This document shows positions 1 to 12,810 of a stretch of 52,022 nucleotides of DNA, in pieces. The position numbers and the translations under genes were made by a program. The stretch is taken from positions 1 through 52,022 of the forward strand of contig JAQGAU010000037.1 in assembly GCA_034698045.1 (NCBI GenBank), in the 5' to 3' direction. The stretch's first letter is position 1. The number at the start of each line of letters is the position of its first letter. This DNA is from Paramacrobiotus richtersi. Its lineage: Eukaryota; Tardigrada; Eutardigrada; Parachela; Macrobiotidae. Below the pieces are notes generated by a model. It did not search any database. It saw nothing but the letters and a program-made list of their open reading frames with translations, and was not told the DNA's origin.

Positions 1-1487
1 TGCGGCTGTGGCAATCAGGAACCAACGGGCCTGATGAGGCGAGAGGCCAACGCATGACGGCAGGCGATGTGGCAAGCAGATGCTGCCGAGTATGGCAAGC
101 AGATGCGGCCACGCTCGTCCTGACCGGAAGCAAGCGCCTCTCTAACAGTATATACGATTATAGGGACCGAAGCGTATTACAGACTATAGATCTTTCAGTA
201 CTGAAATAAAAAGTTTAAGAGAGGCAAATTAAGATAGCAAAAACGTCCAGTCATTTTGTCATTGTCGTCCGGAACCCCATAACACGTGCCATCAGTGATT
301 ACAAGCGCGCAGTAAAGGTCACTCCAGCCGGTCATTCGACGAAATGTCTGACACTAAGATTTTCATCAGTTCTAGAAGTGGAACGTGAAAGGCGTCGATA
401 TTGACGCGGTCAGCAACCCTAACACGCAGCCAATAATTTACCGGAATCCTTGTGGGTCGGAGGTGAACCCGGAGGGGTCGGAACGAGCTATCCGGTGTTC
501 ACCACCCAGGCAGTAGATTTACACTCCGAAACATTAAAAGACGAGCCCTGTGCTCCACTGATTGACTTGTTGGAAGGATTCGCGGAAGCACCCACATCTG
601 GAGTCAAAAACTTTAGGGGGAGCTTCCTTATGGACAAAACGGAATCGGGTTTCACTGGTCATGAAATATCGAAAGCAGGCTGCCTTATAAACGGCAATGG
701 CAATTGTCTCATTGAAACCATAAAATAAGAGGAGCCTCTCTGCCTGTCTTCGCATCCCAACCGCAAAATTTTGAATCTTGACCATATGGCCTAGTACAAG
801 TGCCAAATCTGTTCAAACGGTTTTGGAACAAGCATGCTACTAGAGATCGATGTAGTAGTAACTGGATTAAGCAGGAATGTACAATTTTGTATTGGGCTGC
901 GCCGTCTCAAGAAGCCCAATCGGGAGAACTACGTAGGAACAGATGCCAAAGTGCAGCAAAGTTAGGAAGAATCAGTGATAAGCGAGTAAGACACTGCGAA
1001 AGGTTTGTTCGGTTTGCCTTTGATTCGCCTCGCCTATATTAACTGCGCCGTACTTTCACGGAATTACAAGCAATGCACAGTAGAAATTAACATTTCGCAG
1101 TTTATTGGTCATGCCAAGAAGACACCAGCCGGAAATTTCAATCTTTATGGAACATATAAAGAATTTTTTCCTTTCTGGTGTCGGCTGCACGTACTGTATG
1201 AACGCACTGACTTACACCGTTATTTCTTGCAGTTGTCCGTTATTTCTACTGCCGTTGTAAATTACCAGTACAGTAACACAGCTAATATGGTTACTTGAAA
1301 GGGTTGAAGGGAACCTTACATGTATAATCATATAAAGTTGCTATGCCGATACAATCAGTTTTTGCGCGCCGCCAGCGAATGAATTCTTAACGAGCTTAAG
1401 GATGTACTTTCGAGATGAGTGCTTGGGCGCTTTCAAAGCCACTACGGTGTCGTTCGTTTTACTCTGGTCATCGTCCATATGCGAGTG
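1..1487. other. No supported gene; possible gypsy RT trace
   Basis: I see no intact gene in this stretch. The open frame 450-728 (+) contains the peptide FTGHEISKAG near its C-terminus. This resembles the 'FLGHxISxxG' block that follows the reverse transcriptase palm in Ty3/gypsy polyproteins, and the spacing to a following 'IETIK' is also as expected. Nothing upstream or downstream reads as RT, so this is at best a short relic, and chance is a real alternative. The rest of the stretch is unassigned. Confidence 0.25.
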
Positions 1488-1678
1488 AACTGCTTGCAGA
1501 CGGTAGGTCAGATGCAGTAATGGCATCTGACGAGAGCCTGGAGCCCAAAAAGGCCACATGATCTCCCCAGGCATCTCTCATTTCGCCCCATTCTCGGCGG
1601 TCTTGCCTTAGAATAGCTTACGAACCAGCGGATGGCGTTTACTTTCTCCGCATCGGTCCACGCCTTTTACGTTCCACT
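1488..1678 (-). repeat. Repeat family R3, copy 1 (decayed coding repeat)
   Basis: This copy aligns by eye with 17,820-18,024 in the same orientation. Shared landmarks on the plus strand are 'tcagatgca..aatggcatctg', 'cattctcggc', 'atggcgtt' and 'acgttccactaggg'. Read on the minus strand, both copies give related peptides: an 'AIRWF' motif preceded by a Trp-Thr-Asp element, then a 'WPFWA' element, with a frame break between them in this copy. Similarity kept at protein level suggests both derive from a coding element. I do not recognise the family. Confidence 0.5.
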
Positions 1679-4230
1679 AGGGCGCTGGATGGACAAATAA
1701 TTGCTGAAAACCTTAGCGCCAGACATTCTTAACTATTAAGTTAGAACTTCGAATAAAAACTGAGATTCACAAATACACAAACAAACCAACCATGCAAATG
1801 CACGGTCACAACGCCTGCCAGCTTGCAGATTCGTCACAATGCCATAAGCGGCGCATGTGGGTGTTTTCCTGTATCGGATATGCTTTTCGTACATAATTTG
1901 TTAAATGGGTCGTAATCCGAGTTAGGCTGGATCTGGATGATCGGTTATCGAGCTGGACGCCGTGTTATTTGACTCACGCTGATCGTCGAGAACGATGAAA
2001 GCTTTGGATTTGGGCTTGCGCTCCTGGGGCAGTGCAGCTTCGCAGGCGATGATGTGAGACAGACAGTCCCGGTGTCACAAAACATCTTACAATTTCCACA
2101 GAATATAAAAACATACCTATGCAGATCGTTAAACTGTGGCTTTCAAGGTGGAGAAAGGCACTTTGACAATCTTTATATTTTGCAGCCATCATTTTAGATG
2201 CTTTCGAGAAACTTTCGTGTTACCTCCTTCTGCTTTGGCGCTACAGATTCATTAAAAAGTACTGTAATTAAGATAGTATCTCCCGAAGAGTGTTTTTGGC
2301 AATATTATAGTCAAAAAATTGTAGTGATAAAAAAACGGGAAAGGATGGAAACGCATGGCTCCACACCTGGGAACCCTGATGGAAATGGGAAATATTCACA
2401 AGAAGTGACCTGTGAAATACTCAACTGCATTTCGAGGGAAATCGAGCGTAACCAAACATGCGAAAATGGTAGCGTAGATTTCAGCACAGTGACTAGAGCG
2501 AAAGATCGAATACAGCACCACGCCGCCATTAATTACCTTACATAGGTGTGGCACAAAGAACGACCAACAGAGCTAAAATTGTGTACACTACGCACGCTCC
2601 GCAGATTTCGAACATATACTAAGGACAACGGCATGAAACTACTACGGGACGATGTCCACCAATTAGATTACTGTATCGGAAAATCGGGCAAGATGTGTGA
2701 GCCACGTCAGCCACGCACTGCTGGCTGTTCTACTGCAGATCAGTATGTTTTCGCGGAGAAGGTTCAGGACAGAGCCAAACGGCATCATGCCTTATATCTA
2801 TAGGTATTCATTCATTCTTCAAAAGGGCTCGTGGCAACAATGGGTACAAGAAAGTTTCACATTGGACGTCACAGGTTTTACATCTTTGATTACCAGTTCC
2901 TGCTGATTTCCGTGCTTCGAACCAGCCAGTGGGCACGTTCTATATGCTGAGGGTCATCAAGGGGGTCGGAAGAGTGTCAAAAAAATCTATGTTCTCGTAA
3001 ATGATATGAATGCGGTGGATACACAGAAAATGTTAAACGTGATTTATTAAACATTTCCTAGGCGGTGGGTTCCGGGCAATTACCTGGCAATGCCAAAAGC
3101 AAACATACCGGTCCGTCGGCTGGGGTGTTGGAAGGGGTTCGGAGAGTTTGGTTGTAAGAATGTAAAGAAGAACACCCGAATCTGTCAGGGCTTTCGCTGG
3201 AGTGACGAGGGGGGTCTGGTGCCTATCGAACACATGAATCCTGATGGGGAAAGCACCGACCGGGCGGAACTAAACGATCCAGAACACATCTGGAAATACA
3301 GTATATAGAAAGACGTCATTGAAGCAGCGGAAGCGGCCTGTGATCTGCGGCAGAACCATATTGACATTGGGGTCCGTATGTCCTGCACCGCTACGGTCCC
3401 GGGAATCTGGCGATGCCATATGCATGCGAAAACCTTCGTCACACAGGATACACAGCAAAGCGACTATTGTACGGCAGCTAAACGACGCGCCTCGAGTAGG
3501 ATGTAATTGTCAGCACGAAGAGACTGCCCCGGCTACTTTAGACAATGAACTTCCGCCAAGCCGAAAATTTATCTTGGTACAACATGGTGGCGAAAGCGAG
3601 ATCGAATTATTTTAAACAAAACGCTGATGTTGGTAGTGCCTAGCGGTGTCGTATACATGACTGCAACATTTTAGCATTTGTGTGATTTTCGGTAATTTTG
3701 CCCGTCTCGTCAGTTCTGTCGTCTACCACGCATCGGATTTCTTCTACAGTGAACCTTCGCGTTTCTCCAGCCACCAGGGCTTCAGTTCCTGCATTATGAC
3801 ATCGTCTCCACTGGTTCAACTGCCACAGAGGCCCGGTTTCCGTGCCGCATGATTTCACTGCAATACGAATAATTTTAAAGAGCACACTACTGGTGATGGT
3901 GCAGCTTTATGTCATAACGCAAACAGGCTGTTATCGTTCGAAACTGTTCCGCAGTCTCATTTCATGGGTACCATATCACACTGGCTGTTCTATCTTGCTG
4001 TTAACAATAAATTTACACATTTCTTGCAGGCTCTACACAGTCGACGGTGATAAGATGCGCAGGATCGATGGCCCGAGGCTGTAGGCATAACATAAAATAC
4101 CATCAATGCGAGCTTTGCGGTACATTAGAATAATACATCTGCAGCTCGGAATCCCTAATAATATGCCAAAACTTATGCCAACGGCACAGCCCTATTCGGT
4201 CAGCTGTCCTCGCATTTCCTTAGATGCATT
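1679..4230. other. No recognised gene
   Basis: Only short, mutually overlapping open frames of 62-115 codons occur here (for example 2198-2545, 3090-3308 and 3319-3615 on the plus strand). None shows a domain or motif I recognise. The flanking repeats and retrotransposon pieces make decayed transposon sequence the likeliest content, but I see no direct evidence of identity. Confidence 0.4.
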
Positions 4231-4660
4231 TTGAAGACTGTACGTCTCCCACAAAGAGAAGTGAAATTCAAAGGATACTGGACAACACCTATAACAAATT
4301 CGCTGCTATCCGTGCGAGAGTCCATGGGCCTCGCCGATCATGGTGGTCAAGGTAACAAGACCGTGCAATTACAGGTGCGTAGCAGACCTAAGAAAGTCAA
4401 TACACGTTTTAAAGAAGATCGCTATCCAATACCGTCAATAACAGAACAACTCCAACCGATGAAGGGCAAATCCTATACGGCGGTAGACTTAGCCCAAAGA
4501 TTTAAGCAGCTTCCTGCCCCCAAAAAGGATCGTGAAAACTTGGAATCATAAAACTGCGGCCATATCAGCACTGCAGATACGTTTCGGTATACACTTCGCG
4601 CCAAACACATTTCAGCAAACTATGCAAAATCTTTTATTCATCTTATCAAGTACGAGAAAT
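4231..4660 (+). pseudogene. Ty3/gypsy reverse transcriptase fragment, N-terminal part
   Basis: The frame 4231-4551 carries the classic start of a Ty3/gypsy RT: a 'VNTRFKEDRYPIPSI' block (compare the family's R-x-LN-x-x-T-x-x-D-x-YP-(L/I)-P), a 'MKGKSYTAVDLAQRF' block (compare G-x-x-(F/Y)-(F/T)-x-(L/V)-DL), then the polar 'KKDRE'. The reading continues in a different frame after about 4545 with 'KTAAIS', 'RFGIHFAPNTFQ' and 'MQNLLF', matching the family's KTAF...MPFGL-x-x-AP-x-TFQ block. The frame change, the loss of the MPFGL consensus and the missing palm motif (YxDD) show it is dead. It probably came from an older LTR retrotransposon; no LTRs were found beside it. Confidence 0.8.
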
Positions 4661-7214
4661 CCAAGTACATATGTATAGATCACATAACTGTAAAGGTAAA
4701 ACGTGGGAATTACACCTATCAGATCAGATCTATTGTGAAAGTCAACGAAATGCCAATATCACAACAAACGGGAAAAAATGCAAATTCGGGAATACCTCTT
4801 GCAATATTTTTGGTACCCTAAACTCCAAGTATACATGTATAACCAACATATGGGTAAATGTAAAACGCTGGAATCACACGTAACAAATCCAGAAGAACGA
4901 TTTCAAATGCGACGAAATACCAATAACCAGTTATTGTGTTTGTCCTACAGCAAGTACGATAGGTTCCTTTAATCATGTTAGAGGTCCAGATAACTAGTAA
5001 AGTTCCCCTTCCACGGCAAATGAAAACATTCGTCTGATTAAAAACCATTCCTCTAGAATAAACGGGATGCCTGTCTGTGAGTACGAGGAACGGCGGTCGC
5101 GCAAGCTTTCGTAAGTTCTGGAATTGTGAGGACTACCAAAACTGCACATCTTATATGGCGCAAAACGCTGATAATTGGTTGATTTTTAGGATTCTGAACA
5201 TAAGCGATGACGTTAGGATTAGTCTTGAACGATGCGATAACTGGCGTGGCTAGGATGCATACAATTCTGGTAAGGATCGCCATTTCTTTTTGTAGGTGCA
5301 CACGCCATTATGCGAGATATGAATAGGCATATAAGTCTTGTCCGATGTTTCTTCTTGAAACCCGCCCAATGTTTCATTAATATCAGCAGTTGAACTGTCT
5401 GAAATAGAAGCTGAAACAGGAGAATATGGTAAAGGATTTCGCGTAGCTTTCGACCGTTTTTCCTCCAATGAGTAGGTAAAATTTTCCGGTACATTAACCA
5501 GTATCTCAAGCACCGAGAGGTCTTGCTGGATCTCGGCTGTTGCTAAAACAAACTAACTACAAGCTCGATCAAACAGCATAATATTAATATACTTGTCCAA
5601 GGTAACGAACGTTAATCAAATGTCATGCGGATCATGATTCACTGCTCTTGATACAACCTTGACTTTGCAGTCATTCAGCTCATGGTTTGCTTGACCCGTT
5701 TTTTTGTGATAAAGCATATAACTCTCTAATCCACCCGGCGCGAAGTGCATACTTTCTTTAATCCTGAATAAATCCGCAGAAATCCTTTCTATTGTATACG
5801 TGCACAGCGTACGGGAGTATTACATCCCAGTTCTTTTGATTTTCGCTAATATATTTAAATACAATTTCCTACGCGAATTGATTAACACTTTGCATTTACA
5901 AAGGTAAATGCAAAGCCAAGTGACACGCATCGGTTTCAGTCTTCAAGGCAAAATAATCTGTTCTTTCTTGATCGGATGTAGCATCATCCCTGATTTATAA
6001 AAAGCAAACTGCATACCACGCACATTCTGGCTGTCGTGCAATTAACTACAAAGGCAGGAACGATCTTCATTCGTGCAGCGTGCTTCCAGCTTCCCTTTAT
6101 AAATAGAGTCATAGGGGGCAGTGATAACAATCTCTGCTCATTCAAGAAGGCAAAAAGACTGGCACATGCCGGCGTTGCTCTCGGCAGTTTCGGAGCCACC
6201 ATTGGACATACACATGCCCAAACAGCGCAAAAAAATTGATATGATTTCGCCCATAGTTGGCTGAACGCTGTGATAATCATACAATAAATTCCAGGTGTCC
6301 GTGATAGTACAAAAGCGCCTTGGCGAAAGACGTTCCTGTCCGCTGTTCGTTGTACCGTGGCGCGTTGTTTTTATACACGGAGATCATATCACTCGTAACT
6401 TAGCCAGTTCTTCTGCCTAAAAGAATCGCTCATTATGGGAAACGGGGGAACCTGATGTGATGAAAGACTCACAACTTCAGCCAGTGACTTGCTTGTAATA
6501 AATACCGGGGATAACCAGAGGTGGCGTCATCAGATCGTCAATTTCTACCCTTCCGAAGCCCTCGGGCTGGATTCGTCAAGCCGGAAGGGTTTAGGCTGGG
6601 CACGGTGGCCTAAGGTTCGGACCTGCTTGCGTAGACGACGTATAGCGTAAGTTCCTGATCTGAAGTCAGTAGCGGAAAGCAGTGCAACAATCCGACGCAC
6701 CTGCTTGGAAATCAATGGGGAGAAGATATGACCATCTCCGCGACACTGGGACATCTATAACAAGCCTGTCGGTGTTTGTAAATTCTTGTGCTGTTGACGG
6801 CCATCTTCATTTAGTTCACTGTGGACCGGGCCTGGTTGTCTGATCCGGGGCGCTCCGCAGTGACTCGGGCTGGAACTTTGTCACCGACATACCCTTGGTA
6901 GAGTGCGCCTCAGACTCTCAATCTCCGGTATTAGGTAGACTTCTAGGAGACTACCAAAAGTTGACGGACGAGGTTGCTGATGGGCTAACGGCGCCTTCTT
7001 GAATCCCGCAAAAAAAGTACCAGAACCGAAATCTGCAGAACTATCATGGAGATGGCGCTAGTTTAAGCTTCCCACCATTTTTCAACTAAATTACCATCCA
7101 TTCCACAAGCATGCTTGAAGTCGTTTTTCTTCGATTTGCTACTACTATGCATGGCGTATGCACAAACCGTTTTAGTGCTCTTTATATGGTACAATGATTA
7201 CCAAACAAAAGAAC
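4661..7214. other. No recognised gene
   Basis: There are short overlapping frames only (for example 5219-5513 in two minus frames and 5984-6280 minus). Around 6,540-7,000 the composition is somewhat more GC-rich, with longer readable peptides in the plus direction, but I recognise no domain. A perfect small hairpin at 5888-5915 is listed separately. Confidence 0.4.
5888..5915. repeat. Perfect 12-bp inverted repeat
   Basis: The arm CTTTGCATTTAC is followed by the 4-nt loop AAAG and then GTAAATGCAAAG, giving a 12-bp perfect stem. No adjacent gene explains it. It may be a MITE remnant or a chance hairpin. Confidence 0.8.
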
Positions 7215-7715
7215 AGTTCGAAAACGTATTATGTAGAAGAGAAGAAAAAGGACGGTTCCAGCCTTAATCCAGCTTGATCGAGTCGCCAGAAGATTTCCTC
7301 CAACTGTCGTAGGTTCTCGTCGAATGTCTTTACACACTTACTTCGTCAAGATAGTGTACTTGCACGTGATGAATGATGCGCATGATGTACTTGCACGTGA
7401 TGCTACAAAAATATTTCCTTATCATACGCAAAATTGTCGCAGGTGCAGTTGTTAACCCGAACGGCATTACTTCGAACTGCAGCAGTCTGTTTGATGTGAC
7501 AAACGTGGTATTTTCTTTAGAGGATTCCACCATTGGCACTTGGAGATAGCCTTGTACCATGTCGAGTCCTGAAAACTATCGTCTGTAAACCATTTTTTTG
7601 GACGCGGCTTCGTAGGGTGACTCGGGCGCTGCGCTTGTACCCAGATTAGTTGTGACAAACTGAAATGTTGAATCTGACTACTAACTGTAAGCATTGCATC
7701 GCCGATGAAAGGCAT
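7215..7715 (-). pseudogene. Ty3/gypsy reverse transcriptase fragment (palm)
   Basis: The minus frame 7560-7330 reads 'MVQGYLQVPM', then 'ENTTFVT' and 'LLQFEVMPFGLTTAP'. These are the LD-x-x-x-GY-x-Q-(I/V), KTAF-x-T and F-x-VMPFGL-x-x-AP blocks of Ty3/gypsy RT. It ends in 'VHYLDEV', a mutated form of the catalytic YLDDI. The strand continues in another frame at about 7330-7230 with 'FDENLRQLEEIFWRL' and 'AGLRLEPS', the H-x-x-x-L-x-x-VF-x-RL-x-x-AGL-x-L block. A tandem copy of 'tgtacttgcacgtgatg' (about 7357-7400) sits just at the catalytic motif and may have caused the frame break. The second catalytic Asp is Glu here, so it would be inactive in any case. Confidence 0.88.
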
Positions 7716-8062
7716 CTTAAAGCGCCCGTTTCAGAAATTCCAGATCAGTATCGCATAAGAATATTTAGGTGCTGTCCGTTATCTCACCGTCGATTTAAAA
7801 TATTACGGATCACCAGACGACTCAATTAAATACGTGATCTCAAGAAGCTCACGTTTTTTACTGTCAACATCTTTCCGCTATCCAAATCTTTCGACCACTG
7901 GACCCAAGAGGGCCTTTTGGAAGGATTGAACAGAAAAGACGGTACAGAACACCATCTTTGGAATTATTGGACGAAATGAATGCACTAAGTGACGTCCAAC
8001 AGGCAGCTCCATTCAACAGGTTCTCCAAAGGCAGGGTGGATCATTTCAAAACGATCAGATTT
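7716..8062. other. No recognised gene
   Basis: Unassigned sequence lies between an RT remnant and a direct repeat. The small frame 7958-8149 (+) begins here and overlaps the next repeat. No domain was recognised. Confidence 0.4.
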
Positions 8063-8326
8063 CAAAAGACGCTCCGTTATCTTTTTTCACTAATCACTGA
8101 ATGCAACAAACGTTATTTGCGCATGATCATTGCTAAATTCTTTAACTGATGATGTTCCATATCGGCTTTCAAGATTCTGAGCATTCCGTACCTCAAAATC
8201 GTCTCAATTTAAGCTTAGTTCCGGTGCCGCCCATCTACTGTACAGTCCGTTACGTTTTTTGCTAAGGAAGGCAAAAGCTCAACCTGGTCGTAAAATGTTC
8301 TTTGACCCTTGTTTACTGCCCCTAGG
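8063..8326. repeat. Direct repeat, copy 1 (pairs with 8487-8691)
   Basis: It aligns by eye with 8487-8691. Shared blocks in order are 'caaaagacgctccgt', 'atgcaac..acgtta', 'atgatcattgctaaattctt', 'tgatgttcca', 'aaaatcgtct..attt' and 'gtttactg'. The second copy is shorter through internal deletions. Local tandem duplication of about 0.42 kb period is the simplest account. Confidence 0.7.
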
Positions 8327-8486
8327 AGTGCAGCTGACATTTTGCATTGCTACAGGATACTGCGTTCCCCTTTTCCGTACTTCCGTTGCCACCAGTAAAA
8401 TGCTCACATGGTGAACAACATCAACAGAGTTAGAGAAACGTTCAAAATGGACGATATAAAATTAAGGAAACTGGACTCCGTCCATA

Positions 8487-8691
8487 CAAAAGACGCTCCG
8501 TCAACTTTTTTCATTAATCACTCAATGCAACGGACGTTAGTTACGAATGATCATTGCTAAATTCTTAGCTAATGATGTTCCATTCCATACTCCAAAATCG
8601 TCTTAATTTGCAGCTTTATAATAGTTCCAAGTTTCTGGCATACAGTTTGTAGGTGTAAAATGGTCTCTAACCATCGTTTACTGTCCCTTGG
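8487..8691. repeat. Direct repeat, copy 2 (pairs with 8063-8326)
   Basis: This is the second, shortened copy of the repeat described at 8063-8326. It carries the same ordered blocks, including the 20-mer 'atgatcattgctaaattctt'. Confidence 0.7.
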
Positions 8692-8717
8692 CCTGCCTCC
8701 TGTGTCAGACCGCCTGA

Positions 8718-9221
8718 CTAAAAACTATCATAATACAATAGGTCTGTAGAAAAAAATGCAGGAGGACTGAGACTTCTCGAATTCGGTTTAAGTCCTTTGC
8801 CCTCACAAGTGCGAGTAATAGGCATGACGGCAACGACGCCCTTTTCGGTTATAAAAGATTGTCCGTCGTATCCTACAAATGTTACCAGAACAGCGATTGG
8901 TAGATTTCGTGAAGAAGATTTTTTATCATACAAAACTCCTACTACAATGCCGTCAGCTCCATTACCAAGGCCCATTTCGGTCCACAAGTTTGCAGTTAAC
9001 ATTACAACAGCCGCAACGCAAACAAAGACAACTGAGCCCAAACCGCCAGCATCATCCGATGAGACCGCCTCGGCGCCGGGTCCAATATGCAAGCTTTCAT
9101 GCGTGGCAGCGTGCCATTGGGTTGTTAAGTTCCACGAGCTTTTTACGGGTATCATCGTTAGCTTTTGTCGTTTGTGGTATAAATCCTATCACTGTCAGCA
9201 AACAGTGCTCGTTCTACTTCT
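8718..9221. other. Overlapping open frames, both strands, unassigned
   Basis: Three frames stay open over the same 0.4-0.5 kb: 145 codons on minus (8718-9155) and 146 and 114 codons on plus (8797-9237, 8879-9223). At most one can be real. The plus frame has a Thr/Pro-rich middle and the minus frame a hydrophobic stretch 'VVFVCVAAVVMLTANLW'. The sequence ends exactly where repeat R1 begins, so part of a transposon polyprotein (for example a gag-like region) is possible. I cannot identify it. Confidence 0.3.
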
Positions 9222-11450
9222 GACAAATTTAAAATGAACCTCGTTTGTATTAACTCCTAGTTTTTTACTGTATTTTCGCTAACCCTCATTCTAGGACATT
9301 CTCTAAGCGTACTCTGCTTGGGTCTGTTCCAGACCGTCTTTGACGAGTTTTTAAAACAACAGCGCGGTTGAACGAGCGGTACAATCTCATTGCGTGCTGA
9401 ACTTCGACGTTACGGGTACCGTAATTTTCCGATACGAATAACGGCAGGTCCATAACGGATTCTAACTGGGCATGAACCCCATCAAAATTATCGACAATCC
9501 GCCAAAAGGCAACCCTGATCTGTCTGCTCGCGTTTGGCGACAGCGTCTACCAACCCAGGTAAACAACCTGCAACCTCTCATGCCGTATTTATCAACAATG
9601 AGGTACTCCCGTGTTACTCCAGCTTGTTCGGAACTGCCGCAGTTTTTTACCACCCAAATCCTTTAGTGGTTTGCCGCCACCGCGACGTGGTGAAATCGAA
9701 AATTAGAGTGGATTGTAACCCATTTTATCAACAAGGCAGTGTTCACTGGTGGAGCACATAAAACTAGTTTTTGTGAAGCCGTCAGGTCAAATTGACGAGG
9801 AGTCTGAATTATCCATTTTATTACGTGTGATTTGACGATACGTATAAACAACAGTATGAAGCAAAAGAGTCAGAAACATATCAATATCAACGTCTGACCG
9901 GCTGTGCCATTTAGGAACATTATATCTCTTCACAGTTCAACTGGACTCTCTATACCTTTATCTAAAATCCGGCATTGCATATAGTGCATCACATCTGACA
10001 AGTCCAGGTAATACTCCGTGGACGCTGTAAGAAACTCTAGCACTTCTGAATTGTTAAATGCATGATTCAGAGGTAGAATTTAGTGTGTCGATTAAAGTGA
10101 AACGCGAACGTATCTGCCGCTGCCTTCTGTTCTGGGCTGAGAGAGTTGTAGTCCTTGAAATCGGTACTTGGGAGTGGCGAGTAACTTGCTTTGTATTAAT
10201 CAAGAAACTTCTCGGGTTTCTCAGCTGAAGGCATTCTACGTAAACCCGCACCCCATTCCTCCGCCATATCCATGTCTCCTCTCCTCAGTTGTAGACATGT
10301 TCGCGGATCAGAAAGCCGTGTCAGCCAGAGGCCCGCTGCCACCATCCAGAGCAGTCCTTCGTTCTCAGGGGCTTTTTTTCCAGCCTTTCACCTTCGTCCT
10401 TGGATCAAGGAGTGAAACCGGAGCTACGTTTGGACGTAGCCTCGTAAACGCTTCTTTAAAGCCTCCCGCTTTCGTTACGAAAAGTTCCGTTTGCTACCGA
10501 AAATGTACGTTAAGGAGCAACCTACCGTATACCGACAAAATGCTTCCGAATCTGCATCTGGTGGAAGATTTTTCATGATGCGAACCAAGTACTCTTCGCC
10601 CGACTTCTTGCGGTTAACTGCTATAGTAGTACTTCACTGCAAAATCCTACAACGTTAAGGCTCCCAACTTTTCGCAATTGGGCCGATTTCGATACCGCGA
10701 AATCAGGCCTGTGCCTATTACTTCGTCACAGTTTCGCTCACTAGATTTGCGGTGAAGTCTTCTGTGTGAATGTTGATGTACATTTATTACCGAAAAAGTC
10801 CGAGACGTCTTTACAAGGTTATATTGCCGTTTAACAACACCGCTACTTAATATGCTCAAACGTTCTCCTTACCGAAAGTAGCCGTTCAACCTTTCTTAAA
10901 CATTTACTGAATGAGGCCCGACTCAGTAAGTCCGATCGTTTCGCTGCCTTGGTCACATACTTGGTAACAAAAGAAGGTAGTGGACTCAGTACTGCGGCAA
11001 TGTGTGTGTTAGCGCACCAGTTACTATCATTTCATTATAAGCGTTCACTAACGGGTCATTCCGCCTTGGTTCAAAAAACCACTCCCTTTTTCGTCACAAA
11101 ACACTTCGAAATGATCCAAAATTGGCTTTTAAAACTTAAACGGGCAATATTCCTACTTGCCCGTTCGGCCGATCCTTAAGCAGTGACGTCCACATTTTGT
11201 GTCGCGCTGAACAATGTTTTTCAAGTTATACAGATCCACTTTGTCATCTCATGCAACCTCGGAAATCCGGACGAGTTTCCCGGACATCACGCTGAAGAAA
11301 TAGATCGCCTCTTGCAGAAAGGAGACCTGTAGTTTTTCTGCTTACGATCAAGGTGACTTATATCGTGGACGGTTTGCATTCGACCGCACTTAAGACCTGC
11401 TTTTTTAGTTACGCAATATATATTCTGCTGAGAAGTTATTAGGGGCGATT
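9222..11450. repeat. Dispersed repeat family R1, copy A (about 2.2 kb)
   Basis: It is collinear with 21,258-23,450 in the same orientation. Anchors are 'ctgacaaatttaaaatgaac' at the left end, 'gaacgagcggtaca', 'caggtaaacaacctgcaacct', 'gaccggctgtgccattta', 'gaacgcgaacgtatctgccg', 'gagctacgtttggacgtagcctcgtaaacg', 'tcgtttcgctgccttggtca' and 'tatacagatccactttgtca'. Divergence looks like 15-25 percent with many indels. Both copies are littered with stops in all frames; related peptides appear on the minus strand, so an old retroelement is likely but no RT or integrase motif is visible. Confidence 0.75.
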
Positions 11451-12810
11451 CACTTCCCGCGTATCTGGCAGGACTTTGGGTAACCTGATCAGAATGTCGC
11501 AATTGTGGAGGCTGCTCTAAGAAAACTTAAATATCTACTCTTTTCATCCATTTTTATTTTCATCCGTTACCGGTCGCGGTGATGAGACCCGGCATGCCTG
11601 GATAAAAAAATCATGGGGAAAGTATCATCGACCCCGATCAAGTTGAACGATTTTTCGTCAGTGTTGCTAAATGTATCAATCGGGCGAGCTTCCCACACAC
11701 TGGCAGCCTGAGCGTTGTTCCAATTCGATCCATGGTTTAAACTTAACCTTACGACATTACGATGTTATTGTAAATTCTACTTGTGACCATCCCTTTGCTT
11801 AAACGCTGGTTTGTTTCTTTACGCTACGTAACACAAAGGTTGCACCTCCCTCACCGACATGAGGTAAGAGCACTTTCTTAAGAGTGATACATTTGTGGGA
11901 ATGACCATCCCTTTTTATAAGATTAAGCACAATAATTTTTTTAACCACAGTCAACAGTTCTTACGCCCGTTCGGTAAAGCCCTTAACATCCTCTGGCTTA
12001 GTATAACAATATGGTTGCCAACGTTCTGGAAAACTGTCGCATTGTGACGAGTCAGAAGTACTCTCACTGAACTAAAACCCTCCTTGAATATGGTTGCAAG
12101 AAAACCGTTTCGGCGGGGAGAAAGACCTATTAGGCACTGTTCTGCCATTATCTGCTGCGCCAGATGGAATAATACTGGAGAATCTCGCCGGAAGCTTACT
12201 CCCTGAGGTCCAGTGCCTCGAAATAAGAGCAGTCTACGCATTCCAAATATCAACAGAGAATATACACAGTGAGACGTATTCGCTTTTATTGGTACATATT
12301 ACCAGGACAGTCAAGAAAAACAACGCTTGCTATAAGCCGTGATAACGAGAATGTAGAAGAAAAGGTAAACTGGGCTTCACGTTACATTCGCAACAGAAAA
12401 ACTTCAATTTTTGCTGAAAGATTACTAACATTTTTCCTGCGCTGAAATTTTTTTTTTCTGCGGTTTGTTTGCAGCAATATTTTGGCCTCCGGCTTAGTAT
12501 AAACAATACGGTTGCCGAGGCTTAGAAAAAATTGATAAGTTGTCACGGGTTAGAGATACTCTCGCTGGGCTAAACACCCTCCTGCAAAATGCATTCATGA
12601 TAGCGACTATTATACAGGTCTGAATATCCGCGCCACTGCCTGATACAGCCACAATGGCAGCACAGTGAAGACTTGAAGTAGCTGTGAAAATCTGCAACCA
12701 TTGCATGTGACCAATCTGGATGTGATTATACGAAGAAAGCTTATAGTATCACGAGGCACTAGTCCTTGTGGTGCCAATCAGCGTATATGTCGATAATATT
12801 TTATACAGGC
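11451..12810. other. Unassigned; contains an internal direct repeat
   Basis: No gene was recognised. Segments 11,988-12,098 and 12,486-12,596 are diverged direct repeats sharing 'ggcttagtata.acaata.ggttgcc' and 'tactctc.ctg..ctaaa.ccctcct'. The long minus frame 11,951-12,253 overlaps the first copy and shows no known motif. A T-rich run (about 12,450) also occurs. Confidence 0.5.

Noticed and set aside
450-728. Firm call of a gypsy RT piece
   Set aside because: A single short motif (FTGHEIS) with no neighbouring RT blocks; left as a weak note.
8718-9155. 145-codon minus frame with a hydrophobic stretch as a membrane protein
   Set aside because: Two plus frames are open over the same bases and there is no other support, so coding strand and identity cannot be decided.
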